Part shown: positions 7,911-17,136 of the stretch, one piece after another
How positions within the stretch are numbered: the stretch's first letter is position 1
Layout of the letters: each line of letters opens with the position of its first letter
Assembly: GCF_026460985.1 (NCBI RefSeq)
Contig: NZ_JAPKNM010000026.1
Location: 1-53,842, forward strand
DNA: 53,842 nucleotides
Direction: 5' to 3'
From: Sphingomonas sp.
Lineage (GTDB): Bacteria; Pseudomonadota; Alphaproteobacteria; Sphingomonadales; Sphingomonadaceae
Translations under genes and position numbers: made by a program
The notes under the pieces: generated by a model
Databases searched by the model: none
What the model was told of the DNA's origin: nothing
Seen by the model: the letters and a program-made list of their open reading frames with translations, nothing else

Positions 7911-10900
7911 TCAGAACTTGTACGAAAGGCCCAGATAGGCGCGGCGACCCGAGTAATAGTTCGAGACGAACCGGTCCTTGGTGTCGTTGCCGAGATGGGC
8001 CCGCTGCTCGGACTTGGTCAGGTTGATGACCGAGGCCGTCAGCTGCAGGTTGTCGAAGAAGTTGTACGAGGCGTTCAGGTCGATCTGATCGTACGGATCG
8101 GAATAGACGTTGAGACCCGACTGGATCCCGCCGACCTGCTCGCCGCGCCGATTGTACGAAGCGCGCAGCAGCAGCTTGGGCGTCTCGTAGAACACCGACG
8201 CGTTGATCTGCGTCTTCGCGCTGCCGACCAGCGGCGAGGTGCCGACCTTGGTGCCGTTCAAGGTGACGTCGGCGACCGAAGTGTCGTTGTAGGTGAAGTT
8301 CACCTGCGCGCCGAGGCCGAAGGACAGCGTATGCTGGGCGTACAATTCGATGCCCTGCGAACGCGCCTTGGAGCCGTTCGCCTGCGTCGAATATTGCTGC
8401 ACGGTCACTTGCTGGCCGGCGACTTCGGACTGGATGTCGAGGACGAGCGGGACGATGAAGTCCTTCACGTCCTTGCGGAACAGGCTCGCGCCGATCACCG
8501 AGCCGCGGCTGAAATACCATTCGAGGCCGAGGTCGTACTGCCAGGCGTTGAACGGCTTCAGATCGAAATTGCCGCCGTCGCCGAACCAGCCCGGCAGCGC
8601 GCCGAACTGGGCACGGTCGAAGACGAACGCGTCCGAGTTGAAGGTCAGCGAGCGTGCTCCGGCGAGGTCGCCATAGCCCGGGCGTGCGATCACCTTGGAC
8701 GCCGCGCCGCGGACCAGCAGGTTCGGGGTGACGTCCCACGAGATGTTAAAGCTCGGCAGCCAGTCGGTATATTGCTTGCTCTCGTTGTTCGGGCTGAACT
8801 CCTTCACCTGGCGCGGCGGCGTGCCGGTCGCCGGATCGCCGTCGCGCGGGATCACGAGGCAGTTGCCGTCCGGGCCGACCGGCACGTTCGGATCGAAGGG
8901 GCCGCCCGGGCCATTGAAGCAATAGTCGTTCTCGTAGGTGATGACGTCGGTCGAGACGCCCGACTGCTTCGTGTTCGCAACGCGCAGGCCGATATTGCCG
9001 CGCACCGGCCCGCTCTTGAAGTTGAGCTGGGCGTATCCGGCCCAGATCTTCTCGCGGATGTCGTACTGGTTCTCCGGCTCCGGAACGCGGACCGGACCGT
9101 TATAGGTCGCGTTCAGATAGGCGAGATAATTGTTCATGTTGAACGCCGGGAACACGGTGGTGTTGAAACCCCCGGCGATGTTGCCGATCGGCTGGCTCAG
9201 GAAGAAGTCCGGCTGGGTGACGGCAGCGCCGGCGGTATCCTGATAGCGCCGCGTGTTGGCCGCGTCCGAATACCATTCGAACCGGCCGGTCTCGCGGTGG
9301 ATCCGCCCGTCGCGCCACTTGGCACCGACCTGGATCGAGTCGATGAAGCTGTCGAACTTCCGCGTCAGATCGATCTGGGCATATTTCTGCTCGAGCGTGC
9401 TGTTGCCGAAGCCCGAACCGGTCGAGCCGAGATCGACCTGCGAGATGCCGTTCATCAGATTCTGCTGCAGCTCCGGCGAGAACGCCGTGTCCACCGACTG
9501 ATCGGTGAAGCTCCACTGGCTGAGCAGATTGCCGTTGACGTTGCCCGCGGCACCGGCGCCGGTGACCTTGCGCGGCTTGGCCTGCACGAAGAACTGGAAC
9601 GACGGGCCGCCCGAGGCCTTGGTCTTGCCGACCGCGAAGTTCACGTTCAGGCGGCCGACATTCCAGTCGCCATGCAGGTCGAAGGTGTTCGAGACGCTGC
9701 GCTGGCGGTCGTAATAGCTCTGCATCGCCGGCGTTTCCATCGTGCACGGATTGGCGTTCGCACGACAGAGAGTGCCTTCGGCCGGCACCTCGAAGGTGGC
9801 CGACTGCAGGATGGTCCCGCTCGGATCGAAGCGGGCGTCGGTGAAGAAGTTGCCGTAGCCCCATTCGGGGATCTTGAGCACGTTGTTGACTTGATTGCCC
9901 TTGAGCTGGAAGCGGAAATAGTTCCCGGTCAGTTCGAGATTGTCGAAGGGCCTGACCTGCACGGTCGCCTGGATGCCGAGGCGCTTGCGCTTTCCGATCA
10001 GGACCGACTGGTTGACCGACTGCGGCGCCCAATAGCCGTCATAATGCGTGCCGCTCCGGGTCGTCGTACCGCCGTCCCAATAGGAGATCGCGTCGTCATT
10101 GGCATAGGTGTTGCCGTTGATGTCGGTCGCCGGCGTCGCGGTCGAATCGTCGGCCCACCAGTGCCAGCTCTCGGTGTTCGCGCCGAGCGTGCGGTTGGTG
10201 CGCACCTGATAGGTCGCGCCGAGCAGCACGCCGAAGGTCTTGTCCTCATTGCGCCACGAGAGCAGGCCCGAGATCTGCGGCTCGACCTTCTTCGTCACGT
10301 CCGAATAGGTGCCTTCGACCGCGATGTTGCCGGAGAAGGGCTGGAGGTCGAAGGGCTTGCGGGTGCGGTTGATGATCACGCCGCCGACGCCGCCTTCGTC
10401 GAGCCGCGCCTCGGGCGACTTGAACACCTCGACGCTGCCGATCAGGTTCGCCGGCAGCAGCAGATAGTCGAACGAGCGCGAGGGATCGTTGCCCGCGGAG
10501 GCGATGAAGTTGCCGTTGAGCTGCGTGAGCGTGAGGTCCGAGGAAAGGCCGCGGATGCTGACGCGGCTGCCTTCGCCGCCGTCGCGCTCGATGATCACGC
10601 CCGGCACGCGCTGGAGCGCGTCGGCGACGTTCTTGTCCGGGAACTTGCCGACGTCCTCGGCGGTGATCACGTCGACGAACGCATTGGCCTCGCGCTTCTG
10701 CGACAGGCTCTGCTCGATCGACTGGCGATAGCCGGTGACGACGATGTCCTGCGCCTCGTCCTGCGCCTGGGCCGCGTCCGACTGGGCGGCGGCGGCATCC
10801 GCGCGGGCCGCGGCGGCGTCTGCCTGTGCCCTGGCGGCGTCGGCCTGCGCCGCTGCGGCATCCGGGTTAGCGGGGGCATCCTGCGCATGCGCAGTGCCGC

Positions 10901-10994
10901 ACATCGCGACCAGCACGCTGGCCGACAGCATCAGGTCGCGTGCGACGCGCTGGCGCGCATGGACACGAGACCGCTCGATCCGGTGAACCTTCAT
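7911..10994 (-). CDS. TonB-dependent receptor, carbohydrate type
   Basis: This 1027-residue outer-membrane receptor imports a ligand using TonB energy. The order is a signal peptide ending near AHAQ (residue 38), a run of five Asp-Ala-rich heptads at residues 45-79, a TonB-box-like DIVVTGYRQSIEQSL, a plug domain (ITAEDVGKFPDKNVADALQRVPGV, RVSIRGLSSDLTLTQLNG) and a long beta-barrel ending YLGLSYKF with a C-terminal aromatic. The plug pattern matches the large receptors that accompany glycan loci in sphingomonads, Caulobacter and Xanthomonas. It is the first gene of the set with GH43, GH92 and GH125 and is therefore the predicted uptake receptor for a mannose-containing oligosaccharide. It starts 3' of an AT-rich promoter-like stretch. 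Confidence 0.95.
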   Translation of the reverse strand: MKVHRIERSRVHARQRVARDLMLSASVLVAMCGTAHAQDAPANPDAAAAQADAARAQADAAAARADAAAAQSDAAQAQDEAQDIVVTGYRQSIEQSLSQKREANAFVDVITAEDVGKFPDKNVADALQRVPGVIIERDGGEGSRVSIRGLSSDLTLTQLNGNFIASAGNDPSRSFDYLLLPANLIGSVEVFKSPEARLDEGGVGGVIINRTRKPFDLQPFSGNIAVEGTYSDVTKKVEPQISGLLSWRNEDKTFGVLLGATYQVRTNRTLGANTESWHWWADDSTATPATDINGNTYANDDAISYWDGGTTTRSGTHYDGYWAPQSVNQSVLIGKRKRLGIQATVQVRPFDNLELTGNYFRFQLKGNQVNNVLKIPEWGYGNFFTDARFDPSGTILQSATFEVPAEGTLCRANANPCTMETPAMQSYYDRQRSVSNTFDLHGDWNVGRLNVNFAVGKTKASGGPSFQFFVQAKPRKVTGAGAAGNVNGNLLSQWSFTDQSVDTAFSPELQQNLMNGISQVDLGSTGSGFGNSTLEQKYAQIDLTRKFDSFIDSIQVGAKWRDGRIHRETGRFEWYSDAANTRRYQDTAGAAVTQPDFFLSQPIGNIAGGFNTTVFPAFNMNNYLAYLNATYNGPVRVPEPENQYDIREKIWAGYAQLNFKSGPVRGNIGLRVANTKQSGVSTDVITYENDYCFNGPGGPFDPNVPVGPDGNCLVIPRDGDPATGTPPRQVKEFSPNNESKQYTDWLPSFNISWDVTPNLLVRGAASKVIARPGYGDLAGARSLTFNSDAFVFDRAQFGALPGWFGDGGNFDLKPFNAWQYDLGLEWYFSRGSVIGASLFRKDVKDFIVPLVLDIQSEVAGQQVTVQQYSTQANGSKARSQGIELYAQHTLSFGLGAQVNFTYNDTSVADVTLNGTKVGTSPLVGSAKTQINASVFYETPKLLLRASYNRRGEQVGGIQSGLNVYSDPYDQIDLNASYNFFDNLQLTASVINLTKSEQRAHLGNDTKDRFVSNYYSGRRAYLGLSYKF

Positions 10995-11080
10995 TTCCCT
11001 CTCTCCTCCCAGATGTGCCGGGACGTCTTCGCCTCCGGCTTATTGTCGACACCGCGGTCTGCGCCGCGACCAACCTCGAC

Positions 11081-11121
11081 GATCCAATCCTGAATATAAA
11101 AAACAATTTGTCAATTGGATC
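11081..11121 (-). promoter_or_regulatory. Candidate promoter/operator of the TonB receptor set
   Basis: An AT-rich patch in otherwise GC-rich DNA contains CAATTTGTCAATTG at 11104-11117, an inverted repeat CAATT-TGTC-AATTG in which three of the five arm pairs read as perfect. It is flanked by a second inverted pair GATCCAAT (11081-11088) and ATTGGATC (11114-11121). On the minus strand it includes a perfect TTGACA hexamer, followed 10 bases later by TATATT. A closely related sequence is upstream of the other GH92 gene at 15643. No start site can be fixed from sequence. Confidence 0.5.
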
Positions 11122-11193
11122 GGGTCAGTTCGTTCTGCCCCCTCGACGACCCGTTGGCCGGGCCGCCGCGCGGGCGTGAAAATCCTGTCCGGA

Positions 11194-13158
11194 CTAGGGC
11201 GCCGCGGGCGTTGCGGCGGTATTTTTCTCGTATTCCCACAAGGGCTTGGCCATTCGAGCGAACGCCTCGGCCGGCGCCTTGGCGACCGCGCGGTCATAGG
11301 TCAGCAGGCCGTTGATCTCGCCCTCGACGTCAGTGGTCTGGGTGTAGACCGCGGCGCTCAGCCCATGGACCCTGGCCTGGCGGACGATCTCCGCGAACTT
11401 GCGCCGATAGCGCGCGAGATAGTCGTCGGCGTCCCTGGCGACCTGGTAGCTCCAGTTGCGCTTGCCCGCGCGCCAGAGATGCCCCTCGATCGGCCGCCCG
11501 ACCCCGCCATATTCGCCGATCACGATCGCGCGCTCGGCCTGGCGGGTCGGCACCTTGGGCACGTCCTCATAGGTATGGATGTCGAGCATGTCGGAATCGC
11601 GCGCCGCGACGTCGAGCCACCCGCTGTCGGCATCGACCAGCCGGCTCGGGTCCATGCCCTTCACGAAACGGGCGAGCGTCGCCGAGTCGTACTGGCCCCA
11701 GCCCTCGTTGTTGATCACCCAGAGCACGATCGAGGGGAAGGCACGCAGATCGCCGATCATCTGCGAGAGCTCGGCCTGCTGGTCGCTCATCACGTCGGAG
11801 GAGAGCACCGCTTGACTCTGGCTGGTGCCGGCGAGGAACTGGTCCTCGCCGCCGCCCGAGGGCATGTCCTGCCAGACCAGCATGCCCATGCGGTCGGCAT
11901 CGTAGTAATAGCGCGCCGGCTCGACCTTGATGTGTTTCCGGACCATGTTGAACCCGGCCTTCTTCAGGAACTCCAGGTCGTAGCGCATCGCCTCTTCCGA
12001 AGGCGGGGTGAGCAGCCCGTCGGGCCACCAGCCCTGGTCGAGCGTGCCGTTCTGGAAATAGGGCCTGTTGTTGAGCAGCAGCATCGGCTGGCCGGCGACC
12101 GTCCCCGGCCCGACCGAGATCTTGCGCATCCCGAAATAGGCCTTGACCGTGTCGCGCGGGCTCCCGACCGCCTGCGCCGCGGCATAGGCCTCGGCCTCGC
12201 CGGTGGTGAAGCGCGAATCATAGGCCGTGCGGTCGCGCTCGGGCTTGCCGGCCCAGGGATCCTTCACCGTCACCAGCTCGGCGACGAGATCGTAGAGGAA
12301 CGGATCCTCGGGCGACCAGAGATGCGCGCCCGGGATCGCGATGCTGGCGTGGCGGTTGGCGCGGATGGTGGTCGAGGCGATCGTCCTGCCGCCCGACTTG
12401 ACGCTCAGTCGCACCGCGTCGGTGTCGCTTGCCCAGGCGCTGAGCGCGACGTCGACTTCGACCCTGCCGGTATCGATGTTCGGCGTCGCGCGGACATCGG
12501 CGATGTGGAGCCTGGGCACCGGCTCTAGCCACACGGTCTGCCAGATGCCGCTCGACGCAGTGTACCAGATGCCGTCGGGCTCGAGGATCTGCTTGCCGCG
12601 CGGCTGGCTGCCGGCGCTGGTCGGGTCGACGACCTGCACCAGGATCTCGTTGGCGCCCGGCCTGAGCGCCGCGGTGATGTCGAAGCCGAAGCTGTCCGAT
12701 CCGCCCCTGTGTGCGCCGACCACCGCGCCGTTGACCCAGACCATTGCCTCGTAATCGACCGCGCCGAAGTTGAGCCTGACATTCTGCCCCACCCAGCCGG
12801 CGGGCACGGCGAAAGTGCGGCGATACCAGATGCGGTCCTCGGGCAGCACTTTCCGGGCGACGCCCGACAGGCGCGACTCCACCGGGAAGGGCACGAGGAT
12901 CTTGCCGTCCATCGCCTGTGGCTGCGGCGTGCCGGCCTTGGCGATGGCATAGTCCCACAGGCCGTTGAGGTTGAGCCACTTGTCGCGCTGGAGCTGCGGC
13001 CGCGGATAGCTGCGCCAGGCATTTTCGGGCGTCACCGCCTTTCCCCAGCGCGTGGTGATCGCGCCGGTATAGACGGCATCCGGAGCCGCGGGCGCCTGCT
13101 GTGCCGCGGCACCGGTGGCGGGAAGGAGCGCAAGGAGGAGGGCGGGGAGGATCTTCAC
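11194..13158 (-). CDS. GH2 family glycoside hydrolase, GTG start
   Basis: This 654-residue secreted enzyme has the GH2 layout: a jelly-roll sugar-binding domain (WYRRTFAVPAGWVGQNVRLNFGAVD, MVWVNGAVVGAHRGGSDSFGFDIT), an immunoglobulin-like domain and a TIM barrel. The TIM barrel carries WVINNEGWGQYD (acid/base Glu) and VIGEYGG (nucleophile Glu). The GTG start at 13158 is preceded by GAGGAG and gives VKILPALLLALLPATGAAAQ, a clear signal peptide; the longer in-frame ATG runs back into the upstream gene. It begins 10 bases after the GH92 stop, so the two are an operon. GH2 includes beta-galactosidases, beta-mannosidases and beta-glucuronidases. Beta-mannosidase would suit the mannose context but is inference. 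Confidence 0.9.
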   Translation of the reverse strand: MKILPALLLALLPATGAAAQQAPAAPDAVYTGAITTRWGKAVTPENAWRSYPRPQLQRDKWLNLNGLWDYAIAKAGTPQPQAMDGKILVPFPVESRLSGVARKVLPEDRIWYRRTFAVPAGWVGQNVRLNFGAVDYEAMVWVNGAVVGAHRGGSDSFGFDITAALRPGANEILVQVVDPTSAGSQPRGKQILEPDGIWYTASSGIWQTVWLEPVPRLHIADVRATPNIDTGRVEVDVALSAWASDTDAVRLSVKSGGRTIASTTIRANRHASIAIPGAHLWSPEDPFLYDLVAELVTVKDPWAGKPERDRTAYDSRFTTGEAEAYAAAQAVGSPRDTVKAYFGMRKISVGPGTVAGQPMLLLNNRPYFQNGTLDQGWWPDGLLTPPSEEAMRYDLEFLKKAGFNMVRKHIKVEPARYYYDADRMGMLVWQDMPSGGGEDQFLAGTSQSQAVLSSDVMSDQQAELSQMIGDLRAFPSIVLWVINNEGWGQYDSATLARFVKGMDPSRLVDADSGWLDVAARDSDMLDIHTYEDVPKVPTRQAERAIVIGEYGGVGRPIEGHLWRAGKRNWSYQVARDADDYLARYRRKFAEIVRQARVHGLSAAVYTQTTDVEGEINGLLTYDRAVAKAPAEAFARMAKPLWEYEKNTAATPAAP

Positions 13159-13168
13159 TTCTCTCTCC

Positions 13169-15538
13169 TCAGTGCCGCGACAGGGAAGGCGGAGCATCGC
13201 CGAGGGCGCTGCCCCAGGCATGGTTGGGCTTCGGCCCCATCACGAGCACCAGCTTCGCGCCGTTGGCGATATCGGCATGGCGGAACCACGGCCTGGTCCA
13301 GGGCCGGCCGTCGAGCGTGGCCGACTGGATGTAGAGGTTCCTGGCCGAGTTGTTTTTCGCAACGATTTCCAGCGTCTTGCCGTTGCCCATCCGAAGCACC
13401 GAGCGATCGAAGATCGGGCTGCCGAGGATATATTCGTCGCTCGACGGATCGACCGGATAGAAGCCGAGCGCAGCCATCGCATACCAGGACGACGTCGCGC
13501 CCTGATCGTCCATCCCGGCATAGCCATAGCCGGCGGCGTCGCTGCCATAGAGATCGGCGAGGATGCGGCGAGTGAGCGCCTGCGTCTTCCACGGCTGGCC
13601 GCTCCACGCATAGAGGAACGGCGCCTGCTGGTCGGGCTGGTTGCCATGGACGTATTGGCCGATCATGCCGGTGCAGTCGCGGCAGATGCCCTTGGGATCG
13701 TAGGGCTTCGAGAAGAATGCATCGAGCTTGGCGTTGAACGCGGCGCGGCCGCCGAGCGCATCGATCAGCCCCTGCACGTCGTGCGGCACCAGCCACAGGG
13801 TCGACCAGCCCGAGGCCTCCTTCATCATGAAGTTGTAATAGGGCTCGGCCGGATCGAAGGGCGCGATCCACTTGCCGTCGGCGGTGCGCCCGCGAACGAA
13901 GCCGATCGAGGGATCGAAGACGTTGCGCCAGTTGGCCGCGCGCTTGCGGAAGCGCCGCGCATCGTCGCGCCTTCCGAGCCGATCGGCCATTTCGGCCATC
14001 GCATGATCGTCCCAGGCATATTCGAGCGTCTTGGCCGCGCCCGCCTTGCCGCCGGCATAAGGCGGGCTGGGATTGCCCGCGGGGATCTCGTCGGAGACCC
14101 AGCCTTGCCTGTCATATTCGGCGAGGAAGTCGCGCGGACCCTTGGGATCGACCGCGTTCCTGCGGAGAAATTCGTACGCCGCCGCATAGTCGAACGCGAT
14201 CCCGCGCCGCATCGCCCCGAGATAGAGGAACACGGCATTGTCGCCGTGGAACGAGCTGTTCATGAACCCGCGCTCGCGCGCCATGTCGAGCTCGGACTGC
14301 ATGATGTCGCGGACCGCCTCGGGCTCCATCAGCTCGAGCAGCACGATCTGGTTGCGCCCGGTATCCCAGAAAGGCACCGGGCCGTAGCGGTCATAGCTCG
14401 CGACCTGGGTCTTGCCGTGGCCATCGGTGAACGCCTCGCCCTTGCGCGCGACCAGCCGCGGGCTGGCGAAGGACTGGAACAGCGTCGAATAGAACATCAT
14501 GCGCTGCCTGGGGCTACCGCCGGTCACCTGCACGCGGTTCAGCAGCTCCGCCCAGGCCGCGCGCGCCTTGCCGCGCATGCCGTCAAAGTCCCAGCCCGGG
14601 CTCTCGGCGCGCAGCCGCGCCTCGGCCGCCTCGTAGCTCGCGCCATGCGCGATCCTGACCAGCACCGCCTCGTCCGCCTGCGTCGTGAAGTCGAGATAGG
14701 CGCCCGCGAAGCCGCCCTCGATGCTGCGCGTGCCCGGCTGGACGTCCTTGTCGCCGATGCCGTAGCCGCGCGCATTGCCCGGTGCCTTGCGGAAGGTGCC
14801 GAAGCGCTTGAACGGCTTCGAGAACTCCGCGACGAAATAGCGGCCGTCGCGCGCTTCGTTGTCGTTGTGAGCAGCGACGACGCCGCGCACCGTGCGGTCG
14901 CCGACGATCTCGACGCTGCCGCCGCGGCCCTGCAGGTTGAGGATCACATGCGCGCGCTCGGTGGCCGGGAAGGTGAAGCGCATCAGCGCGGTGGCCTGGG
15001 CGGCGGTGAGCTCGACCCTGGTCTTGAACGTGTCGAGGAAGACCGAATAATAGCCCGGCGCCGCCTTCTCCTGCGCCTTGTCGTAATAGGCCTCGGTATA
15101 GACCGGCGGCACCGTCCAGTTGCCGACGATCGGCATCAGCATCGGCGTGGCGCGCGCGCCATAGCTCGGCCCGCCGCCGCCGGTGAAACCGATCATCGTC
15201 GGGTTGGTATAGTAATAGGGCGTCGCGACGCCCCAAGGATAGCTCAGCTCGACATTGGAATTGACCGGTGCCGCCTCGACCGCGCTGTGCGGGAGCCGCG
15301 CGCCGGGCGAAGTCAGGCCCGAATAAAGCGGCTCGCCGGCGGGCGGCGCGTTGCCGATCAGCTCGGGACGATCGAGCGGCGCGGTGCCGACCAGGGGATT
15401 GGCCTCGTCGACCGGCTGGCTCCGCGCGACGCTCTGACCCAGGGCCGGCGCGCTCGGCGCCAGGCAGAACGCCGCCGCCGGCAGGAGTGCCGCGCCGACG
15501 GGCAGCCTGCGGCGCGGGCGGAAATCCGATCCCCTCAT
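13169..15538 (-). CDS. GH92 family alpha-mannosidase (third, divergent paralogue)
   Basis: This 789-residue protein is a more diverged GH92 member. The start is supported by GGGAGAGGG just upstream, and the N-terminus has twin arginines and a hydrophobic core ending near ALGQ. Family landmarks are DEANPLVGT, VNSNVELSYPWGVATPYYYTNPTMIGFTG, KEASGWSTLWLVPHDVQGL, HGNQPDQQAPFLYAWSGQPWKTQ and MDDQGATSSWYAMAALGFYPVDP. Several residues differ from the first two paralogues (GNQPDQQ against GNEPNHH; ATSSW against QMSAW), so it may have another linkage or substrate specificity. It heads a two-gene unit with GH2, preceded by a promoter motif shared with the receptor set. Confidence 0.88.
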   Translation of the reverse strand: MRGSDFRPRRRLPVGAALLPAAAFCLAPSAPALGQSVARSQPVDEANPLVGTAPLDRPELIGNAPPAGEPLYSGLTSPGARLPHSAVEAAPVNSNVELSYPWGVATPYYYTNPTMIGFTGGGGPSYGARATPMLMPIVGNWTVPPVYTEAYYDKAQEKAAPGYYSVFLDTFKTRVELTAAQATALMRFTFPATERAHVILNLQGRGGSVEIVGDRTVRGVVAAHNDNEARDGRYFVAEFSKPFKRFGTFRKAPGNARGYGIGDKDVQPGTRSIEGGFAGAYLDFTTQADEAVLVRIAHGASYEAAEARLRAESPGWDFDGMRGKARAAWAELLNRVQVTGGSPRQRMMFYSTLFQSFASPRLVARKGEAFTDGHGKTQVASYDRYGPVPFWDTGRNQIVLLELMEPEAVRDIMQSELDMARERGFMNSSFHGDNAVFLYLGAMRRGIAFDYAAAYEFLRRNAVDPKGPRDFLAEYDRQGWVSDEIPAGNPSPPYAGGKAGAAKTLEYAWDDHAMAEMADRLGRRDDARRFRKRAANWRNVFDPSIGFVRGRTADGKWIAPFDPAEPYYNFMMKEASGWSTLWLVPHDVQGLIDALGGRAAFNAKLDAFFSKPYDPKGICRDCTGMIGQYVHGNQPDQQAPFLYAWSGQPWKTQALTRRILADLYGSDAAGYGYAGMDDQGATSSWYAMAALGFYPVDPSSDEYILGSPIFDRSVLRMGNGKTLEIVAKNNSARNLYIQSATLDGRPWTRPWFRHADIANGAKLVLVMGPKPNHAWGSALGDAPPSLSRH

Positions 15539-15629
15539 CGACCCTCTCCCAGCGGGGCCGTTTACGCCCCTTCCTTCTTGCCGCGATCGCTTGGCATGGC
15601 GCTGCCGCGATCGTCAGGGTTCGGAGCTT

Positions 15630-15660
15630 CAATTAAATAAATCATTTTGTCAATTGATTG
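15630..15660 (-). promoter_or_regulatory. Candidate promoter/operator of the GH92-GH2 unit
   Basis: CATTTTGTCAATTG at 15643-15656 matches the receptor-set motif CAATTTGTCAATTG at 12 of 14 positions. On the minus strand it again gives TTGACA, followed 10 bases later by an AT hexamer (TTTAAT). The surrounding 15600-15720 is unusually AT-rich for this DNA. The rest of the 387-base gap to 15925 holds this region and the palindromic repeat at 15744-15850; I see no gene in it. Confidence 0.5.
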
Positions 15661-15743
15661 AGTCGAGCATTGTCGCGATGAGGGCTGCGGGGCGCAATCC
15701 TCCAACTAAGCTATTGTTTTGGCTACAGGCTCGCTCCCATCAT

Positions 15744-15850
15744 CGTCACCCCCGCGAAAGCGGGGGCCCATCTCCTGAGGGAGTGGCCAAATGCACCGGC
15801 GCGCTTGCGGATGCCGTAGGAGATGGGTCCCCGCTTTCGCGGGGGTGACG
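15744..15850. repeat. Sphingomonad-type palindromic repeat (cgtca...tgacg family)
   Basis: The arms CGTCACCCCCGCGAAAGCGG and CGCTTTCGCGGGGGTGACG are inverted, with inner arms CCATCTCC and GGAGATGGG also pairing. It is a near-copy of the elements at 6404-6494 and 24890-24996. It lies 3' of the oxidoreductase gene on the minus strand and 5' of the GH92 promoter region. Confidence 0.85.
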
Positions 15851-15925
15851 GGTTTTGACTATGAGGCCTCACCCCTATCCGGGGTGGGCGTCCGCGTCGC
15901 AGTCCGCCCTGGACACGGGCAGCCC

Positions 15926-17119
15926 TCAGGCGCTTCGGCGCGCCGCCAGGACGCTGTCGAGCGAAGTCCATTTCGCCGCGCCGGCGCTGTTCTCGATCAT
16001 CGCCTCGACGAAGGTCATCGTCCTGAGGCCGTCGGCGATGCCGGGGAACCAGTCGGCCTTGCCTTGTGCCGGCGGAATCGTCGCCCCCGCGCGCACTGCG
16101 CTGCCGAAGCTGCGATAGAGATTGGCGAAGGCCTCGATATAGCCCTCGGGATGGCCCGAGGGGGTCCGCAGCCGCGCGGTCGTCAGCGAATCGAGCCCGG
16201 GGCCGCCCGCTCGGACGATCTCGGCGGGGCGGTCCAGCCAGCGCAAGGTCAGCGTGTTGGGCTCCATCTGCGACCATTCGAGCCCGCCCTTCTCGCCATA
16301 GACGCGCAGGCGGAGGCCGTTCTCCTCGCCCGCGGCGACCTGCGTGGCCTTGAGCACGCCGCGCGCGCCGCCCTCGAATCGCAGCAGCGCGGCGACGTCG
16401 TCGTCGAGGCGGCGGCCGGGGACGTGGATGGTGAGATCGGCGCTGAGCGCCTCGACCGCGAGGCCCGAGACATGCTCGGCGAGCTGGAAGGCATGGGTGC
16501 CGATATCCCCTAGGCAGCCGCCGAGCCCGGCACGCGCGGGATCGGTGCGCCATTCGGCCTGCTTCTGGCCGTCGCGGTCGATCGGCTGGCTGAGCCAACC
16601 CTGCCAATATTCGGCCTGGACCAGCCGGATCGCGCCGAAATCGCCGCGCGCGACGCGCACGCGCGCCTCCTCGACCAAGGGATAGCCGCTATAGGTGAAG
16701 GTGAGGCCGTAGAGCTTGCCGCTCCGCGCGACCGCAGCCTCGATCGCCAGCGCCTCGTCGAGGTTCAGCGCCATCGGCTTTTCGGACATGACGTGGAAGC
16801 CGGCATCGAGCGCGGCGATCGCCGCAGGGGCGTGAAGGTGATTCGGCGTGACGATCGCCAGCGCCTGCATCCGCTGGTCTTCGGGCAAGGCGGCCTCGCC
16901 CGCGAGCAGTTCCTCGAGCGTGGGATAGGCGCGCGCGGAGTCGAGGCCGAGCGCTTCGGCGCTGCGCCGATTACGCCCGGCATCGCTGCTGAACGCTCCG
17001 CAGACCAGGGCATATTCCCCGTCGAGCGCCGCCGCCATGCGATGGACCGCGCCGATGAACGCGCCCTCGCCGCCGCCCACCATTCCGTAGCGTATTCTCG
17101 GCTGCGTGCCCGTGTCCAT
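15926..17119 (-). CDS. Gfo/Idh/MocA family NAD(P)-dependent sugar oxidoreductase
   Basis: This 397-residue oxidoreductase has an N-terminal Rossmann domain (YGMVGGGEGAFIGAVHRMAA, residues about 11-30), the family motif SEKPMALNLDEA with the catalytic-type Lys, and a C-terminal alpha/beta domain with GGCLGDIGTHAFQLAEHV, whose His is the usual proton-relay residue. The start MDTGTQP is chosen for its upstream GGAGAAG; the longer frame adds an unconvincing extension. Family members oxidise or reduce sugars, inositols and 3-keto-sugars. It is divergently transcribed from the cytochrome c/GMC operon 100 bases away, and a role in reducing a 3-keto-hexose released there is plausible. There is no signal peptide, so it is cytoplasmic. 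Confidence 0.9.
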   Translation of the reverse strand: MDTGTQPRIRYGMVGGGEGAFIGAVHRMAAALDGEYALVCGAFSSDAGRNRRSAEALGLDSARAYPTLEELLAGEAALPEDQRMQALAIVTPNHLHAPAAIAALDAGFHVMSEKPMALNLDEALAIEAAVARSGKLYGLTFTYSGYPLVEEARVRVARGDFGAIRLVQAEYWQGWLSQPIDRDGQKQAEWRTDPARAGLGGCLGDIGTHAFQLAEHVSGLAVEALSADLTIHVPGRRLDDDVAALLRFEGGARGVLKATQVAAGEENGLRLRVYGEKGGLEWSQMEPNTLTLRWLDRPAEIVRAGGPGLDSLTTARLRTPSGHPEGYIEAFANLYRSFGSAVRAGATIPPAQGKADWFPGIADGLRTMTFVEAMIENSAGAAKWTSLDSVLAARRSA

Positions 17120-17136
17120 CGCTTCTCCTTCCGTCG

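Noticed and set aside
7746..11093. Plus-strand frame of 1115 codons opposite the TonB receptor
   Set aside because: The receptor on the minus strand has a signal, plug and barrel. The opposite frame is repetitive in Arg, Ala and Asp without motifs.
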